Origin: Tubiluchus corallicola
Lineage: Eukaryota; Priapulida; Priapulimorpha; Priapulimorphida; Tubiluchidae
Assembly: GCA_030141605.1 (NCBI GenBank)
Contig: JAQGDQ010000029.1
Span: 551,501 to 615,500, forward strand
Length of the DNA: 64,000 nt
Direction of reading: 5' to 3'
The translations under genes were made by a program, and so were the position numbers. Below are positions 34,250 to 45,537 of this stretch, one piece after another. The notes under the pieces were generated by a model. That model was not told where the DNA came from and searched no databases. It worked only from the letters and a program-made list of their open reading frames with translations. Positions within the stretch are counted from its first letter, which is position 1. Each line of letters starts with the position of its first letter.

Positions 34250-35154
34250 ATTATTATTATCATTATCATTTGTTTTCGATAAACACGATATATACATCCA
34301 TGTGATTACTATTTAAAAAAGGGTTAGTGCATCAAGAGAAAAATAAATATATAAGTGAATACAGGTTAGTAACAAATACGATCTATAAACAGACGTACAT
34401 ATGATACAAAATTTATAGAAAGTTACATGGAGACGATATGCCTAAGGTTAGTATCGAATTCACTGTCGAATTCATTATCCGTTACAATTTCTTTAATTAG
34501 ATTATCGTTTTCATTTAGCACTGGTCTGCTCAAAACGATATGCGTTTCCTAATACAACCATCAACAGTAACAGTGTATTTATTACAAATACATGTATAGG
34601 CAATGTCAAACCCATAGTCGATGCAAATTTTTAAAATAGCAAAACGAGCAAAGAAACTGATTACTGGATACATAAAATTTAATGATTTTTTTTACAAATC
34701 TGTTAGTGGTAAATGGTAATATATGGTAGAAACCGTTATGAGAGATATGGAAGATTAAACAATTGTGTCTTAGTGTTTCGAGACGACAATTAGTTGCAAG
34801 TTTTGTCATCTTACTTCATAGATTAACATTATGTTGCAGGGTCTCGAATAATAATGTTCATAATAATAATATAAATTAATAAATAATGAACTAGCATTCT
34901 TGCAACAGTTAACAGTCTCATTTTCCACCTAACATTGCAGTTTATTAGTTCTTGCCGTGCTGTTTGTTTACGCCGCGATTTCTTAAAAGTTAAAATTATT
35001 ACTATCCTTTTACGACGGAAGCGTTTTTGGTGGCATTTTTATTTCATAGCTTGAAGAATATTACAGGTAGGTGAGCGAAGTTGGTTCGAGAATTCAGCGT
35101 CTGTAGCCATGAAGGCGTTTACCACACGGCTGAGTTATTGCAAGGCTGGCTTGT
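34250..35154. other. Repeat flank and non-coding stretch
   Basis: 34250-34297 repeats the block at 13843-13889 (TCATTTGTTTTCGATAAACA and neighbours). The remainder has no supported gene; the 67-codon minus frame at 34606-34809 shows no family features. Confidence 0.4.
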
Positions 35155-35300
35155 AAGGTACGGTACATTACAGAATTACCGTACGGTACGAAAAAATATT
35201 CTTAAAAGTGTACGGTACTAAATCACGGTGCGGTATTTTTCTGCAGTACGGTACACTACGGAATTACGGTATTTTTCAGTACCTTTTTCCGTACCATTTT
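35155..35300. repeat. Cluster of TACGGTA-type words
   Basis: Within 150 bp, TACGGTA, GTACGGTAC, TTACCGTAC and near variants occur about ten times on both strands, with irregular spacing. The words are short palindromes or near-palindromes. Confidence 0.6.
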
Positions 35301-35489
35301 TATTCTGTTTCTTGTAACGTTTTCTTCGGTCCAGTAACTCGGCGGGACGCCTTTGTTTTGCTTTAGGGTTTAGCTTTTTAGCAATGATCTCGCATTATTG
35401 TTTTGATATCAGTTATTATTGTTGTACGCTGTCGGAGAATTGGTAGAGTTATTAAATTTTTATTATTTTGAAGAAATTTATGTAAAAAT

Positions 35490-35560
35490 TCTAAATTCTA
35501 TTCGAACCAGCGACCTGAAATTTATAAATTAAGCGCCAATACTTCGGGGAGCATGAAAAA
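35490..35560 (-). repeat. tRNA-like (SINE head) fragment
   Basis: The minus strand reads TTGGCGCTTAATTTATAA and then GGTCGCTGGTTCGAATAG. The first is A-box-like and the second contains the B-box GGTTCGAATAG. Spacing is short and no full cloverleaf forms, so a tRNA-derived SINE remnant is more likely than a gene. Confidence 0.3.
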
Positions 35561-36187
35561 AACATGCTCATACACAGTGTTGGCCTATTAGCCTTTATTA
35601 AAATTTGCTGTGGCATTATTGTAAATTCGTCTCCGTCTCTTTTTCCTGTGAAAAGATAGCAGGTGAATTATGGCTCTATCACAATGTGAAAATAAACACA
35701 AGAACAAGAAACTGACATTCACACTCAGCCTGTTATTACATTCTCTGAAAACATAAAAGAAAGTAAAATCGGGAAGAAACAATGTTATTTACTGTTGAAC
35801 TGTTCAACAGGGATAGGTATGAATCGATTAATGCGGAAAGTCAACTATTAAACTATACTATAGTAGAACAATTTTAACTTGCATGTAAAACTGTGTCGAA
35901 CAGGAAATTTAGTTGCAGTGGTTTTATAGCAAAGTATATACATTTATTTAATTCGATAAACTAAGACAGAACCTAGAATCTAGTTTCATGTATAGTAAGT
36001 TACATGTATAGAATAGTAAGAATGTAATTCACATGTATAGTAAGTTATACTCCTTATTTATAAATCATCGTATATTATGTAGATATAATTTTCTTGTGAA
36101 TAGATACACAATATTATTTTGTGAATTTACATAGCGATGCGCGATATTATTTTAATGAAAATTTCTTCTTCGGGCTTCGTCTAACGA

Positions 36188-36374
36188 ATGTTAACCATCC
36201 AATTTATCGGCTGTTTCTTGAGCCTTTTTGTCCGAAAGGCTGTTTTCGTCTGCGCTGTAATATTAACTTTAATAATTATATCATCTGTAAACACGTGTTC
36301 CATCCTGTTAAAACCAACAATAGCCAAGGCCAGTACAAAGTTACTGCTAAGTAATCATGTCATTAAAAAGGGAA
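36188..36374 (+). CDS. Possible first exon encoding a membrane or signal-anchor segment
   Basis: An ATG-opened frame with a short basic stretch (FVRK) and then a hydrophobic run, AVFVCAVILTLIIISS, as in type II membrane proteins. It reaches a donor-like GTAAGA at 36375. Several overlapping GTAAG donors follow (36386-36398), so the exact end is uncertain. A competing frame (36121-36354) is also open. No downstream partner could be fixed. Confidence 0.22.
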
Positions 36375-36458
36375 GTAAGAAGGAAGTAAGTAAGTAAGCA
36401 TGCAAGCAAACAAGCTAACTAGCTACCTAATTAGTTGGTTGGTTGGTAGGTTTGTTAC

Positions 36459-36493
36459 AGCAGCAGTAGTAGTAGTAGTAGCAGTAGTAGAAG

Positions 36494-36525
<32 letters not shown>

Positions 36526-36558
36526 GTAGTAGTAGTAGTAGCAGCAGCACTAGTAGTA
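36459..36558. repeat. CAG/TAG triplet microsatellite
   Basis: Mixed CAG, TAG and GCA triplets; low-complexity frames on both strands. Confidence 0.9.
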
Positions 36559-36599
36559 GTGTCCTTAAAGTTAAAGAAATGCCTAAATATTAAGAAATA

Positions 36600-39162
36600 A
36601 AGTACACGCACTTTTCGTTTTCTTGATGTTGTTATTTAACTGCAAACGTTCGTATATTTTTATCGTCTCATTGAAGCCTTCTTTATTATTTCTTCCTTTC
36701 AGACTACAGGACATAAAACACTACAGATTAAAAAATGAGATCGAACTAATAGGTAAAGTAAGTTGGAAACATAATAGTGAATTAATTATGAGTAACCTAT
36801 CGTTTCTATGCCTTAGCGAAGTGGCATCTCATCATTCTTAAATGTTACGCAATTGCTTACCAGCTATTAAGACAGGTATCAAAATTGAAAGGCTCATTGT
36901 GATATGTTTGTAATCACCATAGTAAGCTCTGTAATAAGAACAACAAAATCACAGCCGAAGACAGTGTAGAGAGCCTTTAGGTGGCTGTAGGGAATCCAAG
37001 AGGAGAATAGCAGTTTAAGTTTAAAGGGCCCGTATGGTTAACTTTATACATCACATTACAATTTTGAAACTTTTCGTGCCTTAATTTACTTGAATAAAAT
37101 TGAATAATATCCGATATCACATGATATAAACCGATTAATGTTATAAACCATGCCAGTTTCTAAAAATCACTAATCCTTCATTCTTTTTGCCAGTTACAGT
37201 TACTTTCCATTACAACAATTTGTTATAAGATTTAGCACAAAAGGTTTAATGCAGATAGGAAACACGTGCAATTGAAATAGAAATTTAACTCGGTCAACAT
37301 ACTGAAAACACCTCGTAACAAAGTCACATTTCTCACTCATCACGTAACTGTAATTATACAAACTATTCACTTATCTCTGTGTTCCATTCCTGACTCAGGC
37401 TATCGCACAACCAGTATAACTAGCTGCATTGTTTTTCATCTGATTGTCTCAGAAACCTGATATTTCATTGTACAATTCTAATAGATAATTCAAACTCTAG
37501 ACTTGTTATTGTTGTGCATTAACGAAATATAATATTATTATTAGTTCAGTAGAATTCATCTCCTCGTAATACTATAAGTCGTAGTTGCATTGTACTGGAG
37601 AACTATCGGTAATCTTGGAAACATTTTTTGTGCTAGCACACCACAAACAGCTTCACTAGTAGCACAAGGCTTATGATGATTATCAGCAAGTCAATAAAAT
37701 TATTTAATAATTAATAACAATTATTTAATAACCGATAAGTTCTAAAGCTAAGTGAACTTTTAAGTGCTTCCAGTTTTATCAAATATTTCACGTAAAGTCA
37801 CCTCTTTAATGAAATCTTTCTTTTAACTCACAACTTGCAAACACTGACGCGTATCCAAAGTAACACAGGCTGCTTTATAAGTAATATCGATTCATGAAAT
37901 TAAAATAGCATATACGTAGACAAAAAGCTAGTACAATTAGATTTACTATAAACAGAGCCGGATTTACCTATAGGCTAGAGAGCCTGAACCTCAGAGCCTT
38001 AAATCTGTTCACCAAAAAAAAATGGCTAGAAAAGCAAAATAGTTAAATTCAGCATCTCAAAAATTACCTTAGTGTTACCTTATATAAATTTTTCAATCAA
38101 ATTTCGAAACAATATACTTCTTATTTTCAAATGCTGAAAAGCAAATCAAGTTTGTCAAGCAACATATTTTTTCGAAATCAGCGTGTCGTGTCAAAACTGA
38201 ACCAAAACAAGTGGTTTACAAAAATGTCTGACACTCCTAGAGACCTTTTCTCAAAACGGAATTTTAGAGCATTAAAAGTAGTTTAACAAAGATTGCAAGA
38301 TACAAAACTAAACGTGACCTACTATGAAAACATTTTGCAGTGTGTTTCACTATTCTGATATTCTGCATTTATAAGAGACACTAAGATGACGAGTGAGAAA
38401 ATTCAAAACACTATTATTCATATTATTATAATTGGGGGGTCAATTAATTTTGGACGTGTCATTTATATTGACATGTACAACGATAATCAAATTTTTGCAT
38501 TTCTTCTGGCTTTTAGCAATCAGTTGTTGTGAATGAAAGTAAATCGTTTAGTCGTGCGAGTGCGCCATATTGAGAATAAGTCATTTAAATTTAAATTTCG
38601 TATAATAGGATTATCGTTCATCTTGAAAGAAAGCGCTTGAAGCAACTTAAATTAATTGGAATACTGTGTTGGCGCTTAATAGCAGGGCACGTGCACGTTA
38701 AAGTAAAGCTCAAAAATTGACAGTAGACAGAATTATTAATTTATTACACTAAACACGTTTGTTAAAATAGTAATCTAATCTTTTTTTTATATTTTACTGC
38801 TAAGTGCTTAACTACAAACTACTGCGATTTTGAATTTGTATTGAGAGTAAAAACATGAATTGGTTGCGTACGTACAGGAAAATTTCCCGGTTTGTTATCT
38901 GACTACCAGATTTTGAGAAAATAAATGACACCGGTCAGAGTTTGAAAACCTGCATTCCAAGATGTTCGTTAGTTAAAAACAGATAAACAGCTTATTAGAT
39001 ACCAAAAAGGTATATTCATTGATCTGGTAGAGATGCATCTGATATCAGCTTCAGGGTCTTGAAGGTATGGGGAAAAGTTGACTTTCGTGTTTTTGTACCC
39101 ATAATCACTATGATACTTCCTCGCAAAATCATACTGACTCTGATAACTTCTGATTATTTCAG
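36600..39162. other. AT-rich non-coding stretch
   Basis: No exon that I can support. A segment near 37963-38012 (GAGCCGGATTTACCTATAGG) looks like a transposon terminus, but I cannot show a second copy. Confidence 0.35.
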
Positions 39163-39272
39163 GAAGTGTTTCCAGGAAACGGTTGACGAACTATGCAGTG
39201 ACATTGGAATATTGTATATCACTTCACCAGATCGCAATTGCCCAGTGCACTATTCCGCCAGTACATTATTTA
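39163..39272 (+). CDS. Isolated coding exon, Cys-containing, unknown product
   Basis: Acceptor TGATTATTTCAG, 110 nt open in one frame (KCFQETVDELCSDIGILYIT, then SPDRNCPVHYS), donor GTAAGTC. It enters in phase 2 and leaves in phase 1. An acceptor-like TTTAG at 40318 could connect it, in phase, to the EGF gene frame that starts at 40334, but that gene has its own ATG and signal-like segment. No family is recognised. Confidence 0.42.
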
Positions 39273-40019
39273 GTAAGTCGTAATTAATAAATCTTTCTAA
39301 AAACTTTGTAGTTCGTTCACACACGAAATAAAAACACTTTTGCATGTAAAATATATGTGTTTAATGCTGTTTTGTAATATCGTTGGTATAACAACTCGTT
39401 ATATGTCACACTTTGACAACCGTTGTTATAGCAACGTCAGTCTATGAAAGTTTACATTTTAGATCAGAACACCTTGGGTAAGTTCATTTTTAAATTACGA
39501 AAATTACATTAATCCTTTAGTTTATCTGAAATTTAAAATGCATTACGCTAATTGCTAAAGCATTCACAAAATTGCCATACTTTTCTTGAAAACGCTCCAG
39601 TAATAATTTACAATATCAAATGCTGCAGACAAATAATAAGTAAGTCCAGGCTTATATACCACTAAATTAGTTGAAATAATATTTTTTTGAACAAAATAAC
39701 ATGATCGTATAAATCACGGAAGTATTCTTTAAAATTTTATTTTGTATTTTGTGAACTTTTTGAAAAATATTAAATAATAATAATAAATAAGTAAGCCCAT
39801 GAAGTTGGAGCTGACAATGACGACCGTGAGCTGATGGTATGTGACGGTGATATCACAGGAACGGAAAACATTTTGTTATCTGAGACACTATAAGAGAAAT
39901 TTAAAGAAGACAAACTTGGTTTATTGGTCAAACTGAACAATAAATATCATATTGGTGATTTTTCCTACATATATTAGAAAAGACTGGCTGGCTGTGTTAA
40001 ATTGAATTAAACTGTGTTT

Positions 40020-40200
40020 AAACTGAGCATAACAAGCTTAACAGTGATGGTGATAATAATGATGATAACGACGAGCATAATGGTGACCAAATTTGATGAG
40101 CAAGACTTCGAGCTTATAATAATAACGATAACGATAATAGTAACGATAGTAATGACAATAACGATAATAGTAACGATAGTGGCGATAATGATAATATTTC
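40020..40200. repeat. Imperfect ATA/ACG triplet and hexamer tract
   Basis: Repeats of GATAAT, AACGATAATAGT and similar words. The open frame here (MTITIIVTIV...) is a product of the repeat. Confidence 0.7.
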
Positions 40201-40333
40201 AGAAATTGCTTCTGTTGGTAATGACTTATAATTAGTCTATGCGTTTTTACAGGTTAAGTTTACCAGACAACTTTTGAACTCAGGATCATCAAAAAACAGT
40301 TGACTGCAGTAACATTTAGCATTACTAACTGTC

Positions 40334-41680
40334 ATGTCTCTCAAACTGTCGAATCAGTCAATCGCGTCACTTTTGCTAATGTCATTCATACCTTCGCCCA
40401 GGGCATTCTTCGACACCTTGTTTCCAAATGTGGTGAAACTTTATCCCACCAGGGCCAATAGTCAGGTCCACCAAATTGTCCACCTTACAAACATATCCAT
40501 AGTATCGGTACCCGAGGTTTACTCTGATTATCGACCTGTTAAAGGGCCCTCAGCGCTGTGTATGGCACCAAGAAAAAATCTGTCGATTGTCATTGTCACA
40601 CGAAACATTTTTCTTGAATGTCCTACAGATGCTGTAAATGTAAATATCTATTATGCTAACTCCACAAAAATGCTGATTGCTTTTTGCAAATACACGCATG
40701 TATTCCTGCCCTTTTGGCATCAATATACGAAGGTGTGCATATCTTTTGATATTAATGCCGTCAAAACGAAGCACATTGCGTTTGAATTAGCCGTTTACCA
40801 CATGGATCTGCCTATTCAATGTCAACTAGGCTACTGCCTCCACGGAGGCGTCTGCGCAGAAGTTTCTAGTTTTGGGTTGCAGTACATTAAATGTGCTTGT
40901 CCTTCTGGCTCTGGATATGGTGGAATCCGATGTGAAGAAGACTTAGACGATTGCTTCTCTAAACCATGTCTCTATGGCGGAGAATGCGTCGATGATTTGA
41001 ACTTCTACCGATGCAACTGTCCAGCTGGGTTTACAGGAGCCAATTGTCAAACGGAAATGGACAAATATTGGTCAGGCAGTGATGCCTGTTCGCGTCACGC
41101 TTGCGTAAATGGAGCAACATGTCTGCCAGTACCTAAGAACGCTGTACGAAATTATGAGAATGTTCACATCTCGTATAATTGCTCCTGTCTTTCTGGGTAC
41201 GTTGGTTCGTTTTGCCATATAAATGTGAATGAATGCGCATCAAATCCGTGTAACAATGGAGGCACATGCGTAGATGGTGTGAACTCTTATACTTGTATTT
41301 GTCCGCCAGGATACAGTGGACAGCACTGTACTGAGCAGACAGGATACCTCCTGTACATCAAGTCCAGGTGTAAAAATGCAGATACGTTCGTAGCCAACGT
41401 CTGTCCTACTCGCAGATGTAAGGCGCATAAGCAATGTAAGGCTACGGAGTCATGCTGCGATTTGAATGAGTGTGGCCGGGTTTGCATTGAAGAAGCATTG
41501 CTGATTGAAAAATCTAATGATCCTTTCAGATGGGACATGCTGGTCATTGCCATATTGTTAACTCTTTCAGTGATTGGTTTAGTTATTTTTGGATTAAAAT
41601 ATCTTCGCTGGAGAGAAACTCTACTGAGTGCATCTGTTCGGGTACCAGATCCAAATTCCCCGAGTCACCGGGATACGTAG
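40334..41680 (+). CDS. Single-pass membrane protein with four EGF-like domains and a WAP-like domain
   Basis: Intronless, 448 residues. Residues about 10-24 ([15 protein letters not shown]) can serve as a signal peptide. Residues 25-160 are an N-terminal region with few cysteines and no recognised fold. EGF-like units lie at about 163-200, 206-238, 252-294 and 301-332; units two and four start like calcium-binding EGFs (DLDDC, NVNEC) and have the usual GYSGQHC-type endings. Residues 346-384 ([22 protein letters not shown]) resemble a WAP four-disulfide core. A transmembrane helix at 402-420 ([19 protein letters not shown]) precedes a short cytoplasmic tail. It is probably a cell-surface adhesion or signalling protein. 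An in-frame stop at 40310 supports the ATG at 40334 unless an upstream exon is spliced at 40318. Confidence 0.82.
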   Translation: MSLKLSNQSIASLLLMSFIPSPRAFFDTLFPNVVKLYPTRANSQVHQIVHLTNISIVSVPEVYSDYRPVKGPSALCMAPRKNLSIVIVTRNIFLECPTDAVNVNIYYANSTKMLIAFCKYTHVFLPFWHQYTKVCISFDINAVKTKHIAFELAVYHMDLPIQCQLGYCLHGGVCAEVSSFGLQYIKCACPSGSGYGGIRCEEDLDDCFSKPCLYGGECVDDLNFYRCNCPAGFTGANCQTEMDKYWSGSDACSRHACVNGATCLPVPKNAVRNYENVHISYNCSCLSGYVGSFCHINVNECASNPCNNGGTCVDGVNSYTCICPPGYSGQHCTEQTGYLLYIKSRCKNADTFVANVCPTRRCKAHKQCKATESCCDLNECGRVCIEEALLIEKSNDPFRWDMLVIAILLTLSVIGLVIFGLKYLRWRETLLSASVRVPDPNSPSHRDT

Positions 41681-42029
41681 ATTAAGTTATTGTTGTGTTA
41701 TTTTACATAATTGTAATATTGATACACGTTTGTTATTAATATGAGTACTTTTCATTTGCAATATAATTTTAGCCAGATAATAGACCAAGAAATGACGAAA
41801 TCCATTGTTGAAATCCGGAATGGATTTTTACTGCTCTTTACCTACAGTAAACCGCTTTACCTCTTTACCTACTCGCGTACTTGTAGTACATGTAATATCA
41901 CTGATCAAATGCCGTACATTCGCATCAATTTTCAGACGCTAAAAATTATGCTTTTTGGCAAATTGGCGCTGTTTAATGAGAACGTCAGCAGTAGTTTTTA
42001 TACATTATAGCGTACTATTTGTTAAAGCA

Positions 42030-42611
42030 CAAAACCCTCCACTTACATAAAGCTTAAAAATTCGTCTTGAAATTTTATACCACTTATATACTGCCAATTC
42101 GCATGCAGGGTTTGCGTCGGCATAACGCTGTATAAAGCTTGTAACTCCCACAATGACCGTTAGACGCAGCCATTTTGACGACGTCATTTGAAACAGGAAA
42201 AGATAACTCTGGGTAAAGTTTGAAATAATAACCAGAGCATTCGTAGCGGACACATCGCTAAGTAAAATTTTAAATTTCTGTATCTTGTCAATAGGATTAA
42301 AAATACGTTTTTTGGTTAGTGAGTGGCGCACCCTGAAGGACAGCCAGTGACATTTTACCAATTGGCACGCACATTTTAAATTATTATTTCTAGTTACATA
42401 AGTCTTTCAAGTAGGTAGATTTGCATGGAAAGTTTTTTGGGACATTTCCTTTTCTTCCCCTGATTTACGTTTGCGTAGGTGACGTCATGTAATGGCGCCG
42501 TCGGAACAGTATAGCTGTAGATTTAAAACGAAAACAAACAAAAATTCATTTTAATGTGAGTACGATATATGCATAAAATTACTGTAAAGTAATATAATTT
42601 TCAAGGCAATT
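42030..42611 (-). repeat. Family B dispersed repeat, copy 2, between direct repeats
   Basis: Inverted relative of 20668-21275. Its two sides carry the direct repeat ATAGCGTACTATTT-x-TTAA, at about 42006-42023 and 42615-42632. This looks like a long target duplication or a solo-end arrangement. No coding content. Confidence 0.65.
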
Positions 42612-43083
42612 TTCCTATGCACTATAGCGTACTATTTATTAAGTTTTTAAATTTGTCAGGCGATCTAAAGAGATAGCTCATATCTTGCGTTATTTTGACT
42701 TGAAGTTGCTCAATGACATTTACATTTTTAAGCACGTCACTCAACAATAAACGGTTCGGTAGGCTAGCAACGCGATATATGAAGCAACCATTAGGTTTAA
42801 CTATCCATGTCACGGTTCTATACAAATTCTGTGAGTTTTAATTACAGGCTGCTATTATAACAGTGTATGGTTTATACATTATTATGACGCAATGCATATA
42901 GAATGCTTTCAAAAATCACTGCTAACGACCTCAACGAATTCGTTTAATAATTTTTGAGGTCCAAAACAAAACGTTGGAAACAGTGAAGCAATATCCGCAT
43001 TTTTATGCAAATTTAGATACAAAATTAAGAGTAGCGAATATCCTTTCCACCTGAAAAGATATACAAAGTAATATTAATTAATT

Positions 43084-45537
43084 ATGTCTGCTGGAGGTTC
43101 AGATATAACAGTTTATTCTCGGTGTGATAGAGAAAGCTGCGTCATAAAAACGTGCACAACTTGCTGCGTGCAAAGGTATGTGGCAGAGCTCCAGGAACTG
43201 CTCGGAGACAAAAAGGCACAATTTACCCACATGTGCAGAAAGTTCCTGCAATTTCAAAAGGTAGCCGAGGAGACAGAAGACCGACACCTAATCGTGGAAG
43301 GCATAGGCGGTGTGGTGAGCGGAGAAGAAGATTTCTGCAGCTCTGTTCTTTTGATGGTTCTGAAACTTGTTGCAAGGTTAGAAAGAGAATGTGATTATCT
43401 TGCCTCAGAGCTAAAACTGTTGTCATTTCAAAGAGAAAAGTTCGAGGATCAGATAAATGAGTATCACAACAAAAGATTAGATACATTTCCCATTCTTGTG
43501 CAAGAGATATATGATACGAGATCGTCGCGTGATGAGCTTGAACTCAAAAAAGCTGTTCCCAAGAAAAAGAAGGTCGTGGAAGAGCGAGAACAGCAAATCA
43601 GGTTGGCGAGGACGATGAATCGTCGCTTGTCGGAGGAAGACCTGGTATTAAATCGTCAATGTATGCTAGCATCTCGCAAACTAGCCACGAAGAAAGAGGA
43701 CATGGAAACGTTAGACAACATAACACATTCATGTGAGGCAAAACTGAATGCAGTCACAGCAAAACTTCATGCCTCACAGCTCAAATCTGCAACCGAGGTT
43801 GCTGAAGCAAATGTAATAAAGCGGCGTCTCCAACAAAAAATCACAAAAGCACAAGAAGAAGTGATAAGTACAAAACAAGAAAAAGAACAACAGGAGAAGA
43901 CTTACGAAGATTACGTTGAGGACGTTGCAACATTAAAAGATGCAGTAGAGATGGCTATTCAAAAAGAAATTGAACAGCGTCCAGTTTTAGAACAAATAGT
44001 AGAAGTAGACGATCAGGAGAATGAAGAACTCGTGGAACTGGAGAAAGTTGAGGCAGGACAACAGCAAGTATTGCAGAAGAATGAAGAAGCGTTTCAAGAA
44101 CTAGAACAGCAAAAGCAAAACGTGTGCTGCATGGGAGAAGCAGCAGTTGAGGAAATGCAGATATGTTTTGACCATGCAAAAGCAACCATAACGAGAATTA
44201 AATCCACTAATCGTACACTGGAAATATCAATCACATATTTGAGAAATAAAACACAGTATAATTACAAACAACGCCCAGTTCATGCAGACAGAATAAAAGC
44301 GCTGAAATCCTGTACGAACGCACTGGGAGACGATCTGGGAAGCCTTTTGGAGGAGAGGAATACATTAAGGGACACTTTGTCATCTGTAAAAGAAGAAACT
44401 CGGCGTAGACTATCCGCAGCAGCCAAAGTAGAGGAAATGAACACAGCTACTCTGGAACTAACAGAAGCGCAGCTGCAAGACGAGTTACAAACTTGCACAA
44501 TTTTAGATTCTCAAATTAGCGACCTTGAAGTGCAATTTCAGCAAAACTGTGAGGATGCACTAAATAAAAAATTTGAAGCTTCACAATTAGTTGAATCAGT
44601 GGAGGAAGCAAATCAAAATATGCTAAACATCTTACTGACCTTAACTCGAAAATTTGCTTACCAAGAAGACCAAATAGTTGATTTGCACGAAACGCGTGAA
44701 CACGTTCAGAGCGAGGCTGTTGTAGTGCAGAAAACAGCCACTGAAAGTAAAGTTTCAATGAAGCCTATTTTAGAACAATTAAAAAATGAAGAGCAGGAGA
44801 TCAAAGAACAGCGAATGATATTGGGAGAAAAGATAGTAGCCGCCAAACGGAGCATTGAAAAAATGAAAGGGCCCGTAGATGAACTGGAAGCACAATTCGC
44901 AGAGGTTAGCAGAAGCACTCTGTTCTTGGCTAAAGTTAGAGAAAATTGTGCTGAGGATGTTGCCAAAGAAATTGCTTTCGCTGATAAACTGGAGGAAACT
45001 CTTGCGGAAAATGTAGATAGAAAGGATAAAGTTAAAAAGAACCATGAGGCCTATTTGCGGAATAGGATAGCTGTGCTTCAGCGTCAGCAATCTGAGGCAG
45101 AACAAGCCATCCGGTATAATTCTATCCTGGCAAGTTTATACAGAACGTTACAGCTGTTGAAGCTGCGCCTAAAGGGCGGCTACAACGCCGTTCTTGAAGA
45201 AAGCGTCTTGCTAGAGCAGTTTAAGATTGATGTGAAAAATCTAATCGAAATGCAGAAAAAAGTTTACAGCGCCGGTGAGAACTTTCTCATTCTACGACAA
45301 GCACTCCATCTATCCGACTTGCTGAAATGCCAGTTGTCGTCTGACCTCAACAGCCATTGTTGTCATCGCCTGAAAAATGAATTAAATGTGAGAACGGATG
45401 ACGCTTGTAAGTTGACATCTAGACTCATGTTTGATCATGAGATGAAATATCGCGCACAGGCGAAACCAAATTCTCCGCGACTTGCACCCCTACAGAGTGC
45501 ACGTCGTCTAAACTCTGCTGCTGACAACAGGAGTTGA
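43084..45537 (+). CDS. Intronless 817-residue coiled-coil protein
   Basis: An ATG opens a single uninterrupted frame. Residues 1-30 contain a Cys-rich head (CDRESCVIKTCTTCC). From about 120 to 720 the protein is almost continuous Glu/Lys/Gln-rich heptad sequence typical of long coiled coils, with a few breaks (for example KAVPKKKK near 155). The C-terminus is basic and Ser/Pro-rich (KPNSPRLAPLQSARRL). There is no membrane segment or enzymatic motif. Architecture and length resemble coiled-coil-domain proteins of the cilium/sperm type such as CCDC178, but I cannot confirm this. No introns are visible in 2.45 kb. It lies 1.4 kb downstream of the EGF/WAP gene and 1.2 kb upstream of the prolyl 3-hydroxylase, all on the same strand. 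Confidence 0.82.
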   Translation: MSAGGSDITVYSRCDRESCVIKTCTTCCVQRYVAELQELLGDKKAQFTHMCRKFLQFQKVAEETEDRHLIVEGIGGVVSGEEDFCSSVLLMVLKLVARLERECDYLASELKLLSFQREKFEDQINEYHNKRLDTFPILVQEIYDTRSSRDELELKKAVPKKKKVVEEREQQIRLARTMNRRLSEEDLVLNRQCMLASRKLATKKEDMETLDNITHSCEAKLNAVTAKLHASQLKSATEVAEANVIKRRLQQKITKAQEEVISTKQEKEQQEKTYEDYVEDVATLKDAVEMAIQKEIEQRPVLEQIVEVDDQENEELVELEKVEAGQQQVLQKNEEAFQELEQQKQNVCCMGEAAVEEMQICFDHAKATITRIKSTNRTLEISITYLRNKTQYNYKQRPVHADRIKALKSCTNALGDDLGSLLEERNTLRDTLSSVKEETRRRLSAAAKVEEMNTATLELTEAQLQDELQTCTILDSQISDLEVQFQQNCEDALNKKFEASQLVESVEEANQNMLNILLTLTRKFAYQEDQIVDLHETREHVQSEAVVVQKTATESKVSMKPILEQLKNEEQEIKEQRMILGEKIVAAKRSIEKMKGPVDELEAQFAEVSRSTLFLAKVRENCAEDVAKEIAFADKLEETLAENVDRKDKVKKNHEAYLRNRIAVLQRQQSEAEQAIRYNSILASLYRTLQLLKLRLKGGYNAVLEESVLLEQFKIDVKNLIEMQKKVYSAGENFLILRQALHLSDLLKCQLSSDLNSHCCHRLKNELNVRTDDACKLTSRLMFDHEMKYRAQAKPNSPRLAPLQSARRLNSAADNRS

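Noticed and set aside
39418-39450. X-box-like inverted repeat (CGTTGTTATAGCAACG) as a ciliary promoter site
   Set aside because: A single imperfect match with no supported transcription start nearby.
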